From CAZWLY01 sp964634465 (GTDB taxonomy: Bacteria > Desulfobacterota > Desulfarculia > G963662305), in NCBI GenBank assembly GCA_964634465.1, contig CAZWLY010000001.1, positions 310,001-374,000 of the forward strand: a stretch of DNA of 64,000 nucleotides, given 5' to 3'. Positions 17,537 to 27,241 of the stretch are shown here, in pieces (positions within the stretch are counted from its first letter, which is position 1; each line of letters begins with the position of its first letter). Made by a program: the position numbers and the translations under genes. The notes beneath the pieces were generated by a model that was not told the DNA's origin, did no database searches, and was given only the letters and a program-made list of their open reading frames with translations.

Positions 17537-18901
17537 ATGGTAAGGCGTGACGAATCGGCTGATCTGTGGTTGAGGGAGATTCTAGTCTGTCCGGTTTGTC
17601 TGGCTCCGGACATAGCTGTTCACAAAGAAGGCGACGCCGACGGGGGGGACTTGCAATGCCCCAACTGCCACCGCGTCTATCCGATCAGCGACACGGGAGT
17701 GATCGACTTTCAGGCAGTCGACAAAATTCTCTCTCTGCCGGAACCGTACACCGGGCTGTGGGCGCTCACCCAACATCGCAGCATGGATCAATATCGTTCA
17801 CTCGATCCCGCCAGCATCTCCACCAGCGACAGGGCCGACGTTCAGGCCTTTGCCCAATTCATGGATCTCAACGGGTTGGACGTGTTGGATATAGGCGCCG
17901 GATGCGACTACCTGCCGGGTTACATCCAAGACAAACAGATGAGGCATTACGTCGCCATCGATCCATTGTCGCCGCAGAAGAAGGGAGATCACCTCTACGT
18001 GATGGCCTGGGGCGAGTTGATACCTTTCAAGAACGAGAGCTTTGACGCGCTCATTCTGGCCACCTCCCTGGATCACATTCTGTGCCTGGACAGCCTGTTC
18101 ATGGAGATGAACCGCGTCTTGAAGCCCGGCGGATCCGTCTACCTGTGGGGCGGCTTGTACTACGAGGAGTCTGAGCTGATCAACATGCCCCCGGAGCCGC
18201 TGTTCAAACGCCGTTCCGAGGACAAGTTGGACGAGGCGACGGCTCGGCAGCGGCAGGCCGAGGACAGGCGGCGGCTGATCGAGCTATGCGACGACGTTTC
18301 AGGACTTGAGAAAAGATACAGCCATCAACTGGCCGATCAATATCATGTCCGGCACATCACCGTCCCTTTCCTCAAGTCGTTTCCCGAGCGATACGGATTC
18401 ATAATGACAGCGGCCGAACGCTGGGAGGTTCGAGAACACTACGTCTACTGTTTTGTCAAACTCCAGAAAACGACCGAAAAAGCCGATTCCACCGGCCGAT
18501 CGCTGGGTGGATACAAAGGAGCGGCTTCGCCTCTCTCTGCGGCCGCTGGCGAGACTGTTCCAGGGGTAGACGGCGCTGTATCCGGGGCGAGCGAGTATCT
18601 GGAATCGAGACTGGCGACCTGGGAACTCGAAATGGCCGAACTGGCGGCCAACATCAACAGATTACAAAACAACCTACAAGCCAATTACGAGGTGAACCAA
18701 AGCGGATTCCTGGCCAAGTTCGAGAAAGCCGCCAGCGAACTGAGCCAGGAACTGCTGGCGCAACAAAAACGCATCGACGAGCTGAGGGCAAGGACCGAGA
18801 GATTGGAAGAGACTCACCGTGAAATATCCCGACGCCTCGAACGTTCCCTCCTGTTCCGGGTTTGTCGATTCGTCGAACGCTGGCTGGGGCGGGAACGGTG
18901 A
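17537..18901 (+). CDS. Zinc-ribbon methyltransferase with C-terminal coiled coil
   Basis: The 454-residue protein has a Trm112-like zinc ribbon at residues about 9-55 (LVCPVCLAP and LQCPNCHRVYPI), then a class I methyltransferase core (VLDIGAGCDYLPGYI, HYVAIDPLS, SFDALILATSLDHI, RVLKPGGSVYLWG). From about residue 352 to 436 come heptads with a long coiled coil, and the last 18 residues (LLFRVCRFVERWLG) form a basic amphipathic helix. A methyltransferase followed by a coil and membrane-binding helix is the plan of WbdD, which caps O-antigen chains and measures their length in ABC-exported systems. ATG 17537 was chosen because AGGTGAAGG precedes it; GTG 17519 is the alternative. Kinase motifs of WbdD are not visible. 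Confidence 0.82.
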   Translation: MVRRDESADLWLREILVCPVCLAPDIAVHKEGDADGGDLQCPNCHRVYPISDTGVIDFQAVDKILSLPEPYTGLWALTQHRSMDQYRSLDPASISTSDRADVQAFAQFMDLNGLDVLDIGAGCDYLPGYIQDKQMRHYVAIDPLSPQKKGDHLYVMAWGELIPFKNESFDALILATSLDHILCLDSLFMEMNRVLKPGGSVYLWGGLYYEESELINMPPEPLFKRRSEDKLDEATARQRQAEDRRRLIELCDDVSGLEKRYSHQLADQYHVRHITVPFLKSFPERYGFIMTAAERWEVREHYVYCFVKLQKTTEKADSTGRSLGGYKGAASPLSAAAGETVPGVDGAVSGASEYLESRLATWELEMAELAANINRLQNNLQANYEVNQSGFLAKFEKAASELSQELLAQQKRIDELRARTERLEETHREISRRLERSLLFRVCRFVERWLGRER

Positions 18902-19054
18902 CGAAGACGACAGACGCCCGTTTTTCAAAAACCGGCCGGCGGCGGGAAGATCAAACCAGCGCTTCGCTTTAGTTGTTGGCTTCTATCATTCGAGTAAAAA
19001 TGGCCAGTTTCCGTTGCGACCATCACTTGGCCGCCGATCGGGTGACGGAGCGAG

Positions 19055-20587
19055 ATGACTGACTCGACAAAAGACGCAGATCGATCGCAACCGCGAGTGT
19101 TGCATATCGGCAACATCCTGAACAACGGCTATCTGAACTGTAAGTTTCTCCGGCGGAGGGGAATCGAGGCCGATTCGCTGAACGTGGATTACCGTCACGT
19201 CCAGGGCCAGCCGGAGTGGGAAGAGGTCTATCTGGACCAAGCGGTGGACGAATTCAACCCGGACTGGGACGGCGTGGACCTGAAAGGCTTCCAGCGCCCG
19301 CCCTGGTTCTTTGACGTATGGCTGGCCGAATTGCCCGCCTTGGCCGCCCGCCTGGAGGCCTCGTCGGGCAGAACCTCCCCCCGGCACACAGACAAGGCCG
19401 AAACCGGGCCTTTACCCGACAAGCCCAACAATATTTTTCATAAAATCGCCCGGAAGATCGGCTTGTGGCAGGCCGTGGAGCGGCGCAGAGCCAGGAAGAG
19501 CCCCGTCCAGACCGAACCGGACGGGGAGATCAAGACCAGGGATCACTACTGGGCCGAGCTGATGGACCGGTTCAGGGCCGCCTACCCGGAGCGCGAACAA
19601 GCTCTGAGCCTGGACGACATCCTGGCTCTCTACGAGCGGAGCCGGTACTACTCCGACCTGCTTGAACTCTATCCTCTCATCCAGGGCTACGGGCTGGACC
19701 CTATTCACGCCTTGCTGGGGGCGCCGGGCAAACCCTTCATCTGTTTCGAGCACGGCACGTTGAGGGAGTTTCCCTTCGAGGATTCGCCTCGCGGCCGATT
19801 GTACGCCTTGTGTGTAAAAAAGGCGGAAAAGGTCATCATTACCAACGCCGACTGCAACCGGGCGGCCGATCGTCTGGGGCTGGACAATTACGTCTTTATT
19901 CCCCACCCGGTGGACGAGGAACTGTATCACCCCCAGGAATCGGCGTTGGCGGCGCGATTGAAAGCCGAGCACGATTGCGATTGGGTCTTCCTCGCCCCGG
20001 CCCGCCATCACTGGAAAAACTGCCCCGATGGTCTCGAGAACAGTTGGTTCAAGCGAAACGACATTTTGATCCGCGGGCTGGGCCATGTTTTTCGCCGCCG
20101 CCCCGATCTTCGAGCGGTGGTGATCTTTTTTGAATGGGGCCAGGAGGTCGATCTGTCCAAGGAGTTGATCCGCGAGTGCGGCTTCAGCGACCGCGTTCGC
20201 TGGGAACCCCTCCGCACCAAACCGGTTCTCAAGGAATTCTACGACGCGGCCGACATCGTTTTCGACCAGTTCAACGACGGCATCGGCACCTTCGGCACGG
20301 TGGTGCCGGAAGCCTTGGCTTGTTCTAAGCCGGTGGTTTTGAATTACAAGGCGGAGCTGCACCGATGGTGCTACCCCGAGCTGCCGCCGTTGCTCAACGC
20401 CCCGGACGAGGAGGCGGTGGCCCGCCACGCCATCGAACTGCTCGACAACGAGACGTATCGTTTGGAACTGGGTCGCCGCGGCAGGCGTTGGTTCCTGGAC
20501 CACCATAGTTCCAGCGTCGTGGCCGACCGGATGATAGCCGTATATCGGGAAATCGCCGACCGACACGGCTGGGGATGGCGGCTGTAG
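19055..20587 (+). CDS. Glycosyltransferase, GT4-like
   Basis: The 510-residue protein starts RVLHIGNILNNGYLN, a GT-B first strand. Its C-terminal half has the GT4 donor pocket: YDAADIVFDQFNDGIGTFGTVVPEALACSKPVV, with the conserved Glu of the EALACSKPV motif. A roughly 100-residue insertion (about residues 110-200) with charged, proline-rich segments separates the two Rossmann domains and is longer than usual. It should add a sugar to the growing glycan at the cytoplasmic membrane face. Its stop codon overlaps the spacing to the next AsnB gene by a single base gap, so both are co-translated. Donor specificity is not visible. Confidence 0.8.
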   Translation: MTDSTKDADRSQPRVLHIGNILNNGYLNCKFLRRRGIEADSLNVDYRHVQGQPEWEEVYLDQAVDEFNPDWDGVDLKGFQRPPWFFDVWLAELPALAARLEASSGRTSPRHTDKAETGPLPDKPNNIFHKIARKIGLWQAVERRRARKSPVQTEPDGEIKTRDHYWAELMDRFRAAYPEREQALSLDDILALYERSRYYSDLLELYPLIQGYGLDPIHALLGAPGKPFICFEHGTLREFPFEDSPRGRLYALCVKKAEKVIITNADCNRAADRLGLDNYVFIPHPVDEELYHPQESALAARLKAEHDCDWVFLAPARHHWKNCPDGLENSWFKRNDILIRGLGHVFRRRPDLRAVVIFFEWGQEVDLSKELIRECGFSDRVRWEPLRTKPVLKEFYDAADIVFDQFNDGIGTFGTVVPEALACSKPVVLNYKAELHRWCYPELPPLLNAPDEEAVARHAIELLDNETYRLELGRRGRRWFLDHHSSSVVADRMIAVYREIADRHGWGWRL

Positions 20588-20588
20588 C

Positions 20589-22472
20589 ATGTGCGGCATC
20601 GGCGGAGTTGTTTTTCACGACGGCCGTCCGGCGGCGGAATCCGCCCTGACCGGTCTGTTGCACTCACAGACCCATCGCGGTCCCGACGGTCAGGGCGTCT
20701 GGACCGCCCCCGGCGTCGGATTTGCCCACAACCGCCTGGCCATTATCGACGTGGTCTCGGGAGCACAACCGATGGTCACCGAGGACGGACGACTGGCCAT
20801 CGTCTACAACGGCGAATTGTACAACTTCCGGGAGATAAGGTCCGAACTGGCCCGACTGGGACACGAATTCAGGACTCAGAGCGATACCGAAGTGGCGCTC
20901 AAAGCCTATGCCCAGTGGGGGGTGGACTGTCTTGAGCGTTTCAGGGGCATGTTCGGCCTGGCGATCTATGACAGATCGAATCGAACTCTCTTCCTGGCCC
21001 GGGATCGGTTGGGCATAAAGCCGTTGGTCTACTGTCTGGACCAGGAGTTCACGGCCTTCGCCAGCGAACTCCAAGCTCTGATGGCCTTACCCCAGATGCC
21101 GCGGGAGCTGGACTACGGGGCGTTGGATCTTTTTCTGCATTATCAATACGTTCCCCCGCCGTTTACCATCTTCAAGAAGGTCCGGAAGCTTCCGCCTGGA
21201 CATTACCTTCTCATCAGTCCCGAAGAGCCGGAGCCGGTGCCGGTCTGTTACTGGGACGTCCGTTTCGAGCCGGACAATCGGCTCAGTGAAGCCGAGTGGT
21301 TGGAGATTCTGGATCATGAGATAAGCGAATCCGTCCGGCTCCATCTGGTTTCGGACGTGCCCTTCGGCGCTTTTTTGTCGGGCGGAATCGATTCCAGTGT
21401 GGTCGTCAACCATATGAGCCGTCACCTGGACGAGCCGGTCAAGACCTTCACCATCGGCTTCGAGGAAGAGAGCTACGACGAGCGATCGTACGCCCAACAG
21501 GTGGCCGACCATGTCGGATCGGATCATCATCTGGAAGTGGTTCGTCCCGAGGGCCTGGAACTGCTCAACGATCTGCTGTTCCGACTGGCCCGCCACTATG
21601 GCGAGCCCTTTGCCGACTCCTCGGCGGTGCCGACATATTTCGTCTCCCGCCTGGCTCGTCGCCATGTGACCATGGTTCTCTCTGGGGATGGCGGCGACGA
21701 GTTGTTCGCCGGCTACAACACCTACCCCAACATCCTCAATGCCGTCACCGCCCGGCCGGGACGATGGCGAAAACTGATGCGGCTGTTAGGGCGGGACGAC
21801 GCCGGCGGGCTTCTCGAGCGTTGTCGGGAGGCGCCGAGCGAGGAAGCGATCAGATTCTACGGGGTATATTACGCCTACTTCCAAGACGAGATGCGGGCCG
21901 GACTGTATCGCCCCGAAACGGCCGAGTTGGTCCAAGAGGGCGACTTGTCCGATCTCTACCCGGACATCTTTTTCGGGTGCGGAGCCAAAGAATGCCTTGC
22001 CGCCCTGCAATACTTGGATCTGAAGACCTATCTTTGCGGCGACATCCTGACCAAAGTGGATATCGCCTCGATGATGAACTCCCTCGAAGTCCGCGTCCCT
22101 CTTTTGGATCATAAGGTCGTCGAACTGGCCGCCCGTGTGCCGGCCAGGTTGAAACTGTTCACTGGGAAGGACGGAACCCTTTTCCAGAAGTACCTGCTCA
22201 AAAAACACGCCCAGAGCCTCTATCCGCCTAATACTTTCGAACGTCCCAAAAGAGGGTTCGGGGTGCCCATCGACAGTTGGTTCGGCGGAGCGTTGTACGA
22301 AGAGGTGAAGGCGCGGCTGATGAGGGAGGATGGTTTGCTCCACCGCCTCTTCGAGATCGAGCGGCTGCGAGAACTGATGGCCTCCCCCCAGGTTGCCCGG
22401 AACAACTCGGCTCGAATCTGGGCGTTGCTGGCGCTCCAGGCCTGGGCGGATACGTTCGAGATCACGGTCTAG
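20589..22472 (+). CDS. asnB: Asparagine synthase-type glutamine amidotransferase, copy 2
   Basis: The 627-residue protein is the most canonical AsnB of the window: Cys2 in MCGIGGVVF, glutaminase motifs HRGPDGQG and IVYNGELYNF, LARDRLGIKPL, then PP-loop LSGGIDSSV (Ser264) and LSGDGGDELFAGY. All residues expected for glutamine hydrolysis and ATP-dependent adenylation are in place. It could be a housekeeping asparagine synthetase or amidate a uronic acid in the glycan; its position directly after a glycosyltransferase (one base apart) favours the second. It lies 12 kb from copy 1, and the two differ too much to be a recent duplication. Confidence 0.92.
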   Translation: MCGIGGVVFHDGRPAAESALTGLLHSQTHRGPDGQGVWTAPGVGFAHNRLAIIDVVSGAQPMVTEDGRLAIVYNGELYNFREIRSELARLGHEFRTQSDTEVALKAYAQWGVDCLERFRGMFGLAIYDRSNRTLFLARDRLGIKPLVYCLDQEFTAFASELQALMALPQMPRELDYGALDLFLHYQYVPPPFTIFKKVRKLPPGHYLLISPEEPEPVPVCYWDVRFEPDNRLSEAEWLEILDHEISESVRLHLVSDVPFGAFLSGGIDSSVVVNHMSRHLDEPVKTFTIGFEEESYDERSYAQQVADHVGSDHHLEVVRPEGLELLNDLLFRLARHYGEPFADSSAVPTYFVSRLARRHVTMVLSGDGGDELFAGYNTYPNILNAVTARPGRWRKLMRLLGRDDAGGLLERCREAPSEEAIRFYGVYYAYFQDEMRAGLYRPETAELVQEGDLSDLYPDIFFGCGAKECLAALQYLDLKTYLCGDILTKVDIASMMNSLEVRVPLLDHKVVELAARVPARLKLFTGKDGTLFQKYLLKKHAQSLYPPNTFERPKRGFGVPIDSWFGGALYEEVKARLMREDGLLHRLFEIERLRELMASPQVARNNSARIWALLALQAWADTFEITV

Positions 22473-22704
22473 TCGCTCCTACGCCTTTGATGGCGTGTTC
22501 GATATCGATGCTTTGCTTGCGGGCCGAAGGCGGCCGGATTGGATCGAGAGCCCTTGCTTCCCCCTGACCCTTCCCGTCCGCTTTCGGCGGGGCGGCGGCG
22601 AGAGCGTACGGAGTAGTTACCTTTGCCCAAAGCTGTCCAGGATGAACCCTCCCGGTGGGAGTTCAGATCGGCGCAAGAGCATCCCGCTTACTCGATAGAT
22701 CGAA

Positions 22705-24228
22705 ATGAATAAGCGAACGCCTGACCAGACCGGCGCGCCAGACGACGACGGCCGCCCGTCGTTGTCCGGAAATGACCAGAGGACTGGTTCCTCTGCGGCG
22801 GCCCGCTGCCGGCACTTCATTTTCGTCAGGGGAAGGAACTACGTCCGCAACCGAGCGGCGCGCTGCCGGAACTTCATTTTCGTCAGGGGGGGGAATTACG
22901 TCCGCAACCGGGCGGCCCGCTGCCGGAACCTCATTTTCGTCAAGGGGAAAAACTACCTCTCCAATCGAGCGACTCGCTGCCGGAACCTCCTTGTCCGTTC
23001 CAAAGGGTGGCGGGGGTTGTTGAAGAGTTGGCTGCTCCGGATCGGCCGCATCTCGTTCGATCTACTCGTTCGCGCCATGGATCGGACCGGGTTCACTTTC
23101 TGGCGGGCGTACAACTGGGCGTACAACTGGTTGATCGGTCGGCGCAAGCGGGCGATTCGATCGGTCCTCCACATCTCTTACGCCTCTCATCAACCGTTCA
23201 TGCTTTCAAGGCTGCAGCGCCTGGAGGGAGTCAGGGCCGCCTACCTATCGGTCAACCCCGATGTCGGCCGGCTCAACGTCGGCTACGATTACGCCCTGTT
23301 GTACCAAAGAAATATCGTGCTGCGACGCTTTCTGGCCCACTTGTACCTGTGGACCGTTCTGGCCAGATTCGATGTCCTCCATTTCCATTTCATTACGCCC
23401 CTGACCAACGGCTGGCGTGAGTTCGAGTACATGTCCCGGCTCGGCAAGGTGATGGTCATGCACTTCAGGGGATGCGACGTCAGGAACAGAACCACCAACA
23501 TCCGCCTTCACCCCGAAATGAATCTCTGCCAGGAGTGCGATTATCCGGCCGGGACGTGCGAGAACGAGGAACACGAGCGAAAACTCGAGATCGCCAGGAA
23601 ATACGGTGACCTGGTCTTCGTCACCACGCCGGACATGCTCGACTTCTGGCCGGAGGCCGAGCACGTGCCCTTTGTCATCCCCCATGGCATAGACTGGGAC
23701 GCCATCCGCCCTCTCGAGCGAGACCCCGAGGTCTTCCGGGTGGTGACGAGCTCGAACCACCCCGGCTTGGACGGCGTGCCCCACATTCGCCGAGCGGTGG
23801 AAAGATTGAAGGCCGAAGGTCACCGAATCGAGTTGATCGAGGTCATTCAGCAAAAATACGAAGACGCCCTGTCGGCTTACAAGTCGGCGGACGTCTACGT
23901 AAGCAAGCTCAGAATGGGTTACTACAACAACGCCAACATCGAGTGCATGCTTCTCGGCATCCCCAACATGAGCTACATAAGGCCGGAGTTTCTGGAGCCG
24001 CTGCCCGATTGTCCGATCATCATCACCCGGCCCGACACGGTCTACGAGAATCTGAAGAAATACATTTCCCGCCGGGATGAACTGGCCGAGATCGGGCGGA
24101 AAGGGCCTGAATTCGTCAAGCGCCATCATGACGGAAGACAGATAGCCGCCTTGCTGATAGACAGGTACAACCAGGCTTGGCGAGAGAAGAAGAGCCGGCG
24201 CGATATTGACCGGCGAGGACAGAAATAG
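22705..24228 (+). CDS. Glycosyltransferase with N-terminal 19-residue tandem repeats
   Basis: The 507-residue product has an unusual N-terminus: a short acidic lead (residues 1-32), then three and a third copies of a basic 19-residue unit (RCRNFIFVRGGNYVRNRAA, residues 34-97). The rest is a GT-B glycosyltransferase (VLHISYASHQPFML, FDVLHFHFITPLTN, MHFRGCDVRN, and YNNANIECMLLGIPNM with the donor-site Glu). A cysteine-containing stretch (NLCQECDYPAGTCE) follows the FRGCD segment, as in the shorter enzyme at 4524. The basic, aromatic repeats could bind the membrane or a partner. The start at ATG 22705 has no strong Shine-Dalgarno, and a 230-base gap precedes it. Confidence 0.8.
   Translation: MNKRTPDQTGAPDDDGRPSLSGNDQRTGSSAAARCRHFIFVRGRNYVRNRAARCRNFIFVRGGNYVRNRAARCRNLIFVKGKNYLSNRATRCRNLLVRSKGWRGLLKSWLLRIGRISFDLLVRAMDRTGFTFWRAYNWAYNWLIGRRKRAIRSVLHISYASHQPFMLSRLQRLEGVRAAYLSVNPDVGRLNVGYDYALLYQRNIVLRRFLAHLYLWTVLARFDVLHFHFITPLTNGWREFEYMSRLGKVMVMHFRGCDVRNRTTNIRLHPEMNLCQECDYPAGTCENEEHERKLEIARKYGDLVFVTTPDMLDFWPEAEHVPFVIPHGIDWDAIRPLERDPEVFRVVTSSNHPGLDGVPHIRRAVERLKAEGHRIELIEVIQQKYEDALSAYKSADVYVSKLRMGYYNNANIECMLLGIPNMSYIRPEFLEPLPDCPIIITRPDTVYENLKKYISRRDELAEIGRKGPEFVKRHHDGRQIAALLIDRYNQAWREKKSRRDIDRRGQK
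22804..22995 (+). repeat. In-frame 57-bp tandem repeat (3.4 copies)
   Basis: Three full 57-base units start at 22804, 22861 and 22918, and a partial fourth at 22975. Each begins CGCTGCCGG and contains TTCATTTTCGTCA. Units 1 and 2 are nearly identical at DNA level; unit 3 has drifted (RCRNLIFVKGKNYLSNRAT). Because the period is a multiple of three, the frame of the glycosyltransferase is kept, so copy number could vary without breaking the protein. Confidence 0.95.
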
Positions 24229-24394
24229 CCGGGCGCCGGGTGGCTGGAACCTCATGGCGTTTCAGGGTACTTTTCCTGTTCTTCGGGCGGACGATGGCCG
24301 GGTTGCGGTCTGCGGGAAGCTGAACGAGCCGCCGGTCGCTCCGACGGCGGTTGGGCCCGACCAGCACTTTGTGAGCCCGAAGGGGTGATGAATC

Positions 24395-24796
24395 TTGGCT
24401 ACGAGCGCTAGAACTGTTGAGGCTATCGTGGAAACCGTCGTCCCTTTCGGCGGTCTGACGAAGGCCCGGGACGCTGTGGCTGCCAGCGCCGCCTTCGCCT
24501 CCCGGCGGATAGCGGCCATGCCCGTCTTTATGCGTTTACCGGTCCAGGTGTTGTTGGCGGCGTTCGAGTTTTCCGCCCTGGCGACCCTGAAGCAACCTTT
24601 CAGCCGGGCCGAACTGACGTCTCGACGCCGCCACTTGCAAACAGCGGCCGCGTGGCCCCTGGTTCCGTTCAACGACCTGGTCAAGCTGGTCCGGTCTTTG
24701 GCCATGATGTCTTATCTGGACAACCCGCACATTCACCGCCTTATCGCCTATGAGCGCTACCGGGGCAACGGAGAGGGCGCGCCTCGTGCTTGTTGA
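24395..24796 (+). CDS. Small helical subunit of a GMC oxidoreductase (gluconate dehydrogenase subunit 3-like)
   Basis: The 133-residue product is predicted to be mostly helical with a hydrophobic middle (MPVFMRLPVQVLLAAFEFSALATL). A later stretch, PFSRAELTSRRRHLQT followed by VKLVRSLAMMSYLDNP, resembles the small domain or subunit that accompanies membrane-associated GMC-type dehydrogenases. It overlaps the GMC gene that follows by about 11 bases, which supports a stable pair. The likely start is TTG at 24395, with AAGGGG ten bases upstream. The assignment rests on this pattern and context and is not certain. Confidence 0.55.
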   Translation: MATSARTVEAIVETVVPFGGLTKARDAVAASAAFASRRIAAMPVFMRLPVQVLLAAFEFSALATLKQPFSRAELTSRRRHLQTAAAWPLVPFNDLVKLVRSLAMMSYLDNPHIHRLIAYERYRGNGEGAPRAC

Positions 24797-27218
24797 GGAG
24801 CGTATCCACTCGGACGCCACCGTCTCGGCCGACGCGGTGATAATCGGCAGCGGCGCCGGCGGAGCCACCACCGCCCATCTGCTGACCAAGGCCGGGCTGG
24901 AGGTGGTGATCGTGGAGGAAGGGGGATACCATTCCACCGAGAGTTTCGACGGCGAGGTGGGCGAACTTGTCGGGCGATTGTACCGCGACGCCGGGCTGAC
25001 GCCTATCCTGGGCAAGCCGAACATAGCCTTTGGAGAGGGCTGTTGCCTGGGGGGGAGCACGGTGGTCAACGGGGCGCTGTGTTGGCGAACGCCTTTGGAC
25101 GTCCTGGAGACCTGGTCGGCGCGGTACGGTCTGCCTTGTCTGGCCGAAAGCGACATGGTCCCCTTTTTCGAGGCGATCGAGCGCGACTTGAGCATCTCCA
25201 CCCACCCCAGGAATGGAGCGAATCAGACATCCGAGCGGCTGATCGCCGGGTGTGAGGCTCTGGGCTGGCGCTGGGAACCGGTCCCCCGGGCCCAGGTGGA
25301 GTGCGCGAACTCCAATCGTTGTCCGACGGGCTGCCCCAACGGAGCCAAGCAGAGCATGCTGGTGACCTACCTCCCCCGCGCCGCCGAACAGGGGGCCAGG
25401 ATATTCTGTAACGCCCGGGCCGCCGAACTGATCATGTCCGGCCGGCGCTGCCTGGGGATCAAGGCGATCGTAGATTCGGGTGAAGGGCAAAAGCTGCTGA
25501 CGGTTTACGCCCCAAACGTTTTTATCGCCGGCGGCCCGATCCAGACGCCTTATCTTTTGCTCAAGAACGGATTCAAGACCAACGTGGGCCGCAATCTCCA
25601 GATCCATCTCAACTTCAAGGTGGCGGCGCTCTTCGACCGGCGGGTGGATCCCAGGCAGGGCACCATGATGACCGCCCAAGTCAAAGAGTTCGCCTCGGAA
25701 AAGATATACATCGGCGGCTCCAACTTCGACCCGGTATATCTGGCCGTCACCTTGGCCGCACATGGCCGCCAAACGATAGAGCGCGTCTTGGAGCAGTGGC
25801 CGCGATCAGCCATCTATCTGGCCCAGATCAAAGGCGCCGGGAAGGGGCTGGTGCGCGATCTGGGGCTGGGCCGGCCGATCGTTTCCTACAATCTGGTGGA
25901 TGGTGATCTACAACGGATCCGCTCGTCCATCCACCGCCTGGTGTCGCTCTTGGTCGCCGCCGGGGCCGAAGAGGTTTACCTGCCGATTCCAGGCAGCCCG
26001 GTGATACGGTCGGTCGGCGAGGTGGAATCGTTCCTGGCCAGGACCCCGAACCTTCGGGCGGTGGATTTGCTGAGCGTCCACGCCACCAGCACCTGTCCCC
26101 TGGGTTCCGACCCCCGGCGGGCGGCGCTGGATCCTTTCGGCCGTCTCCGCGGCACGGACAACGTTTATGTCTGCGACGCCTCCATGTTGCCCGAGGCGCC
26201 GGGCGTCAATCCGCAAGTATCGATCATGGCCATGGTTCACCGAAACATCTCTCACTTTCTCGATGAAGCGCCCGGCCCGGGTCGATCGGTCGCCGGGACG
26301 AGGCGGAACACCTCCCAGCGGGGGCGGGTGGTCTTTGTTACCGGCGGAAGCGGTTTTGTCGGCCGTGGCGTGGTCGGGGCCTTGGCGGATGAGGGCTGGG
26401 TCGTTCGGGCGTTGCTCTTGCCGGGCGAGGTGCGGCCGTTCGATCATCCGAGCGTCGATTGGATTGGCGGCGACATACTAAAACCCGAAACCCTGGAAGC
26501 GCATTTGGACGGGGTGACGGCGGTGGCCCATTTCGCCGGTGTGGTGGCCTCGGCCGACGAGGAACTCAACTACCGGGTCAACTACCTCGGCGCCAAGAAC
26601 ATGGTGGATGCAGCCATCCGGGCCGGCGTGAAGCGCTTTATGTATATGTCGGCGGCGGCGGTCAAGTTCAAGACGGCCAACGCCTACGGCCGGACCAAAC
26701 GCCAAGCCGAAGAGTACGTCGCCGCCTCTGGATTGGCCTATGATATTCTTCGCACCCCGCTGATCATCGGTCGAGGCTGCCAGGAGTTCGAGCGGTTCGT
26801 GGAATTCGTCGACGCAATCCCCGGGGTGGTGCCGGTCTTCGGCGACGGCAGCCCGATAAAGCGGCCCATCCACATCAGCGACGTCGTCTCGGCCGTCTTG
26901 GCCATCCTGACCAGGGAACCCAAAAACGGGGTTTACGAGATCGCCTGCCGCCGCGAGGTGACGCTGGACGAGTTCATCGACGCTGTAGCCGCCAGCCTGA
27001 ACCGGCGCAAGTACAAGCTACACATTCCGCTGGGACTGTCGCTCTTCATGGCCGGCGCGGCGGAAAAACTGCTGGGCCGAAGGTCCCCTGTAACCAGAGA
27101 CATCCTCCTCGGCCTGAACGAAGACGTCGATTTTGATATAGAGGAATCCTTGGCCCAACTCGATTTGGCCCCTCTCTCTTTGGAGGACGCCTTGGATCGC
27201 TGGGTGAACGGTAGTTGA
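24786..27218 (+). CDS. GMC-type FAD oxidoreductase fused to an NAD-dependent SDR
   Basis: Residues about 10-500 are a GMC oxidoreductase: FAD loop DAVIIGSGAGGATTA, substrate-side GGSTVVNGALCWRTP, and the C-terminal pair in SVHATSTCPLGSDPRR and APGVNPQVSIMAMVHRN. Residues about 514-810 are an extended SDR: VFVTGGSGFVGRGVV, VKRFMYMSAAAV, and the YxxxK pair in AYGRTKRQAEEYV. A flavin alcohol oxidase and a nicotinamide reductase in one chain could oxidise and re-reduce the same carbinol, giving epimerisation, as DprE1/DprE2 do. GTG 24786 was chosen because GAGAGG precedes it and it leaves a short overlap; ATG 24750 adds 12 residues. The next gene starts within 25 bases. Confidence 0.88.
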   Translation: MLVEERIHSDATVSADAVIIGSGAGGATTAHLLTKAGLEVVIVEEGGYHSTESFDGEVGELVGRLYRDAGLTPILGKPNIAFGEGCCLGGSTVVNGALCWRTPLDVLETWSARYGLPCLAESDMVPFFEAIERDLSISTHPRNGANQTSERLIAGCEALGWRWEPVPRAQVECANSNRCPTGCPNGAKQSMLVTYLPRAAEQGARIFCNARAAELIMSGRRCLGIKAIVDSGEGQKLLTVYAPNVFIAGGPIQTPYLLLKNGFKTNVGRNLQIHLNFKVAALFDRRVDPRQGTMMTAQVKEFASEKIYIGGSNFDPVYLAVTLAAHGRQTIERVLEQWPRSAIYLAQIKGAGKGLVRDLGLGRPIVSYNLVDGDLQRIRSSIHRLVSLLVAAGAEEVYLPIPGSPVIRSVGEVESFLARTPNLRAVDLLSVHATSTCPLGSDPRRAALDPFGRLRGTDNVYVCDASMLPEAPGVNPQVSIMAMVHRNISHFLDEAPGPGRSVAGTRRNTSQRGRVVFVTGGSGFVGRGVVGALADEGWVVRALLLPGEVRPFDHPSVDWIGGDILKPETLEAHLDGVTAVAHFAGVVASADEELNYRVNYLGAKNMVDAAIRAGVKRFMYMSAAAVKFKTANAYGRTKRQAEEYVAASGLAYDILRTPLIIGRGCQEFERFVEFVDAIPGVVPVFGDGSPIKRPIHISDVVSAVLAILTREPKNGVYEIACRREVTLDEFIDAVAASLNRRKYKLHIPLGLSLFMAGAAEKLLGRRSPVTRDILLGLNEDVDFDIEESLAQLDLAPLSLEDALDRWVNGS

Positions 27219-27241
27219 TCCAGTTGGCAATGGAGGGCGAC

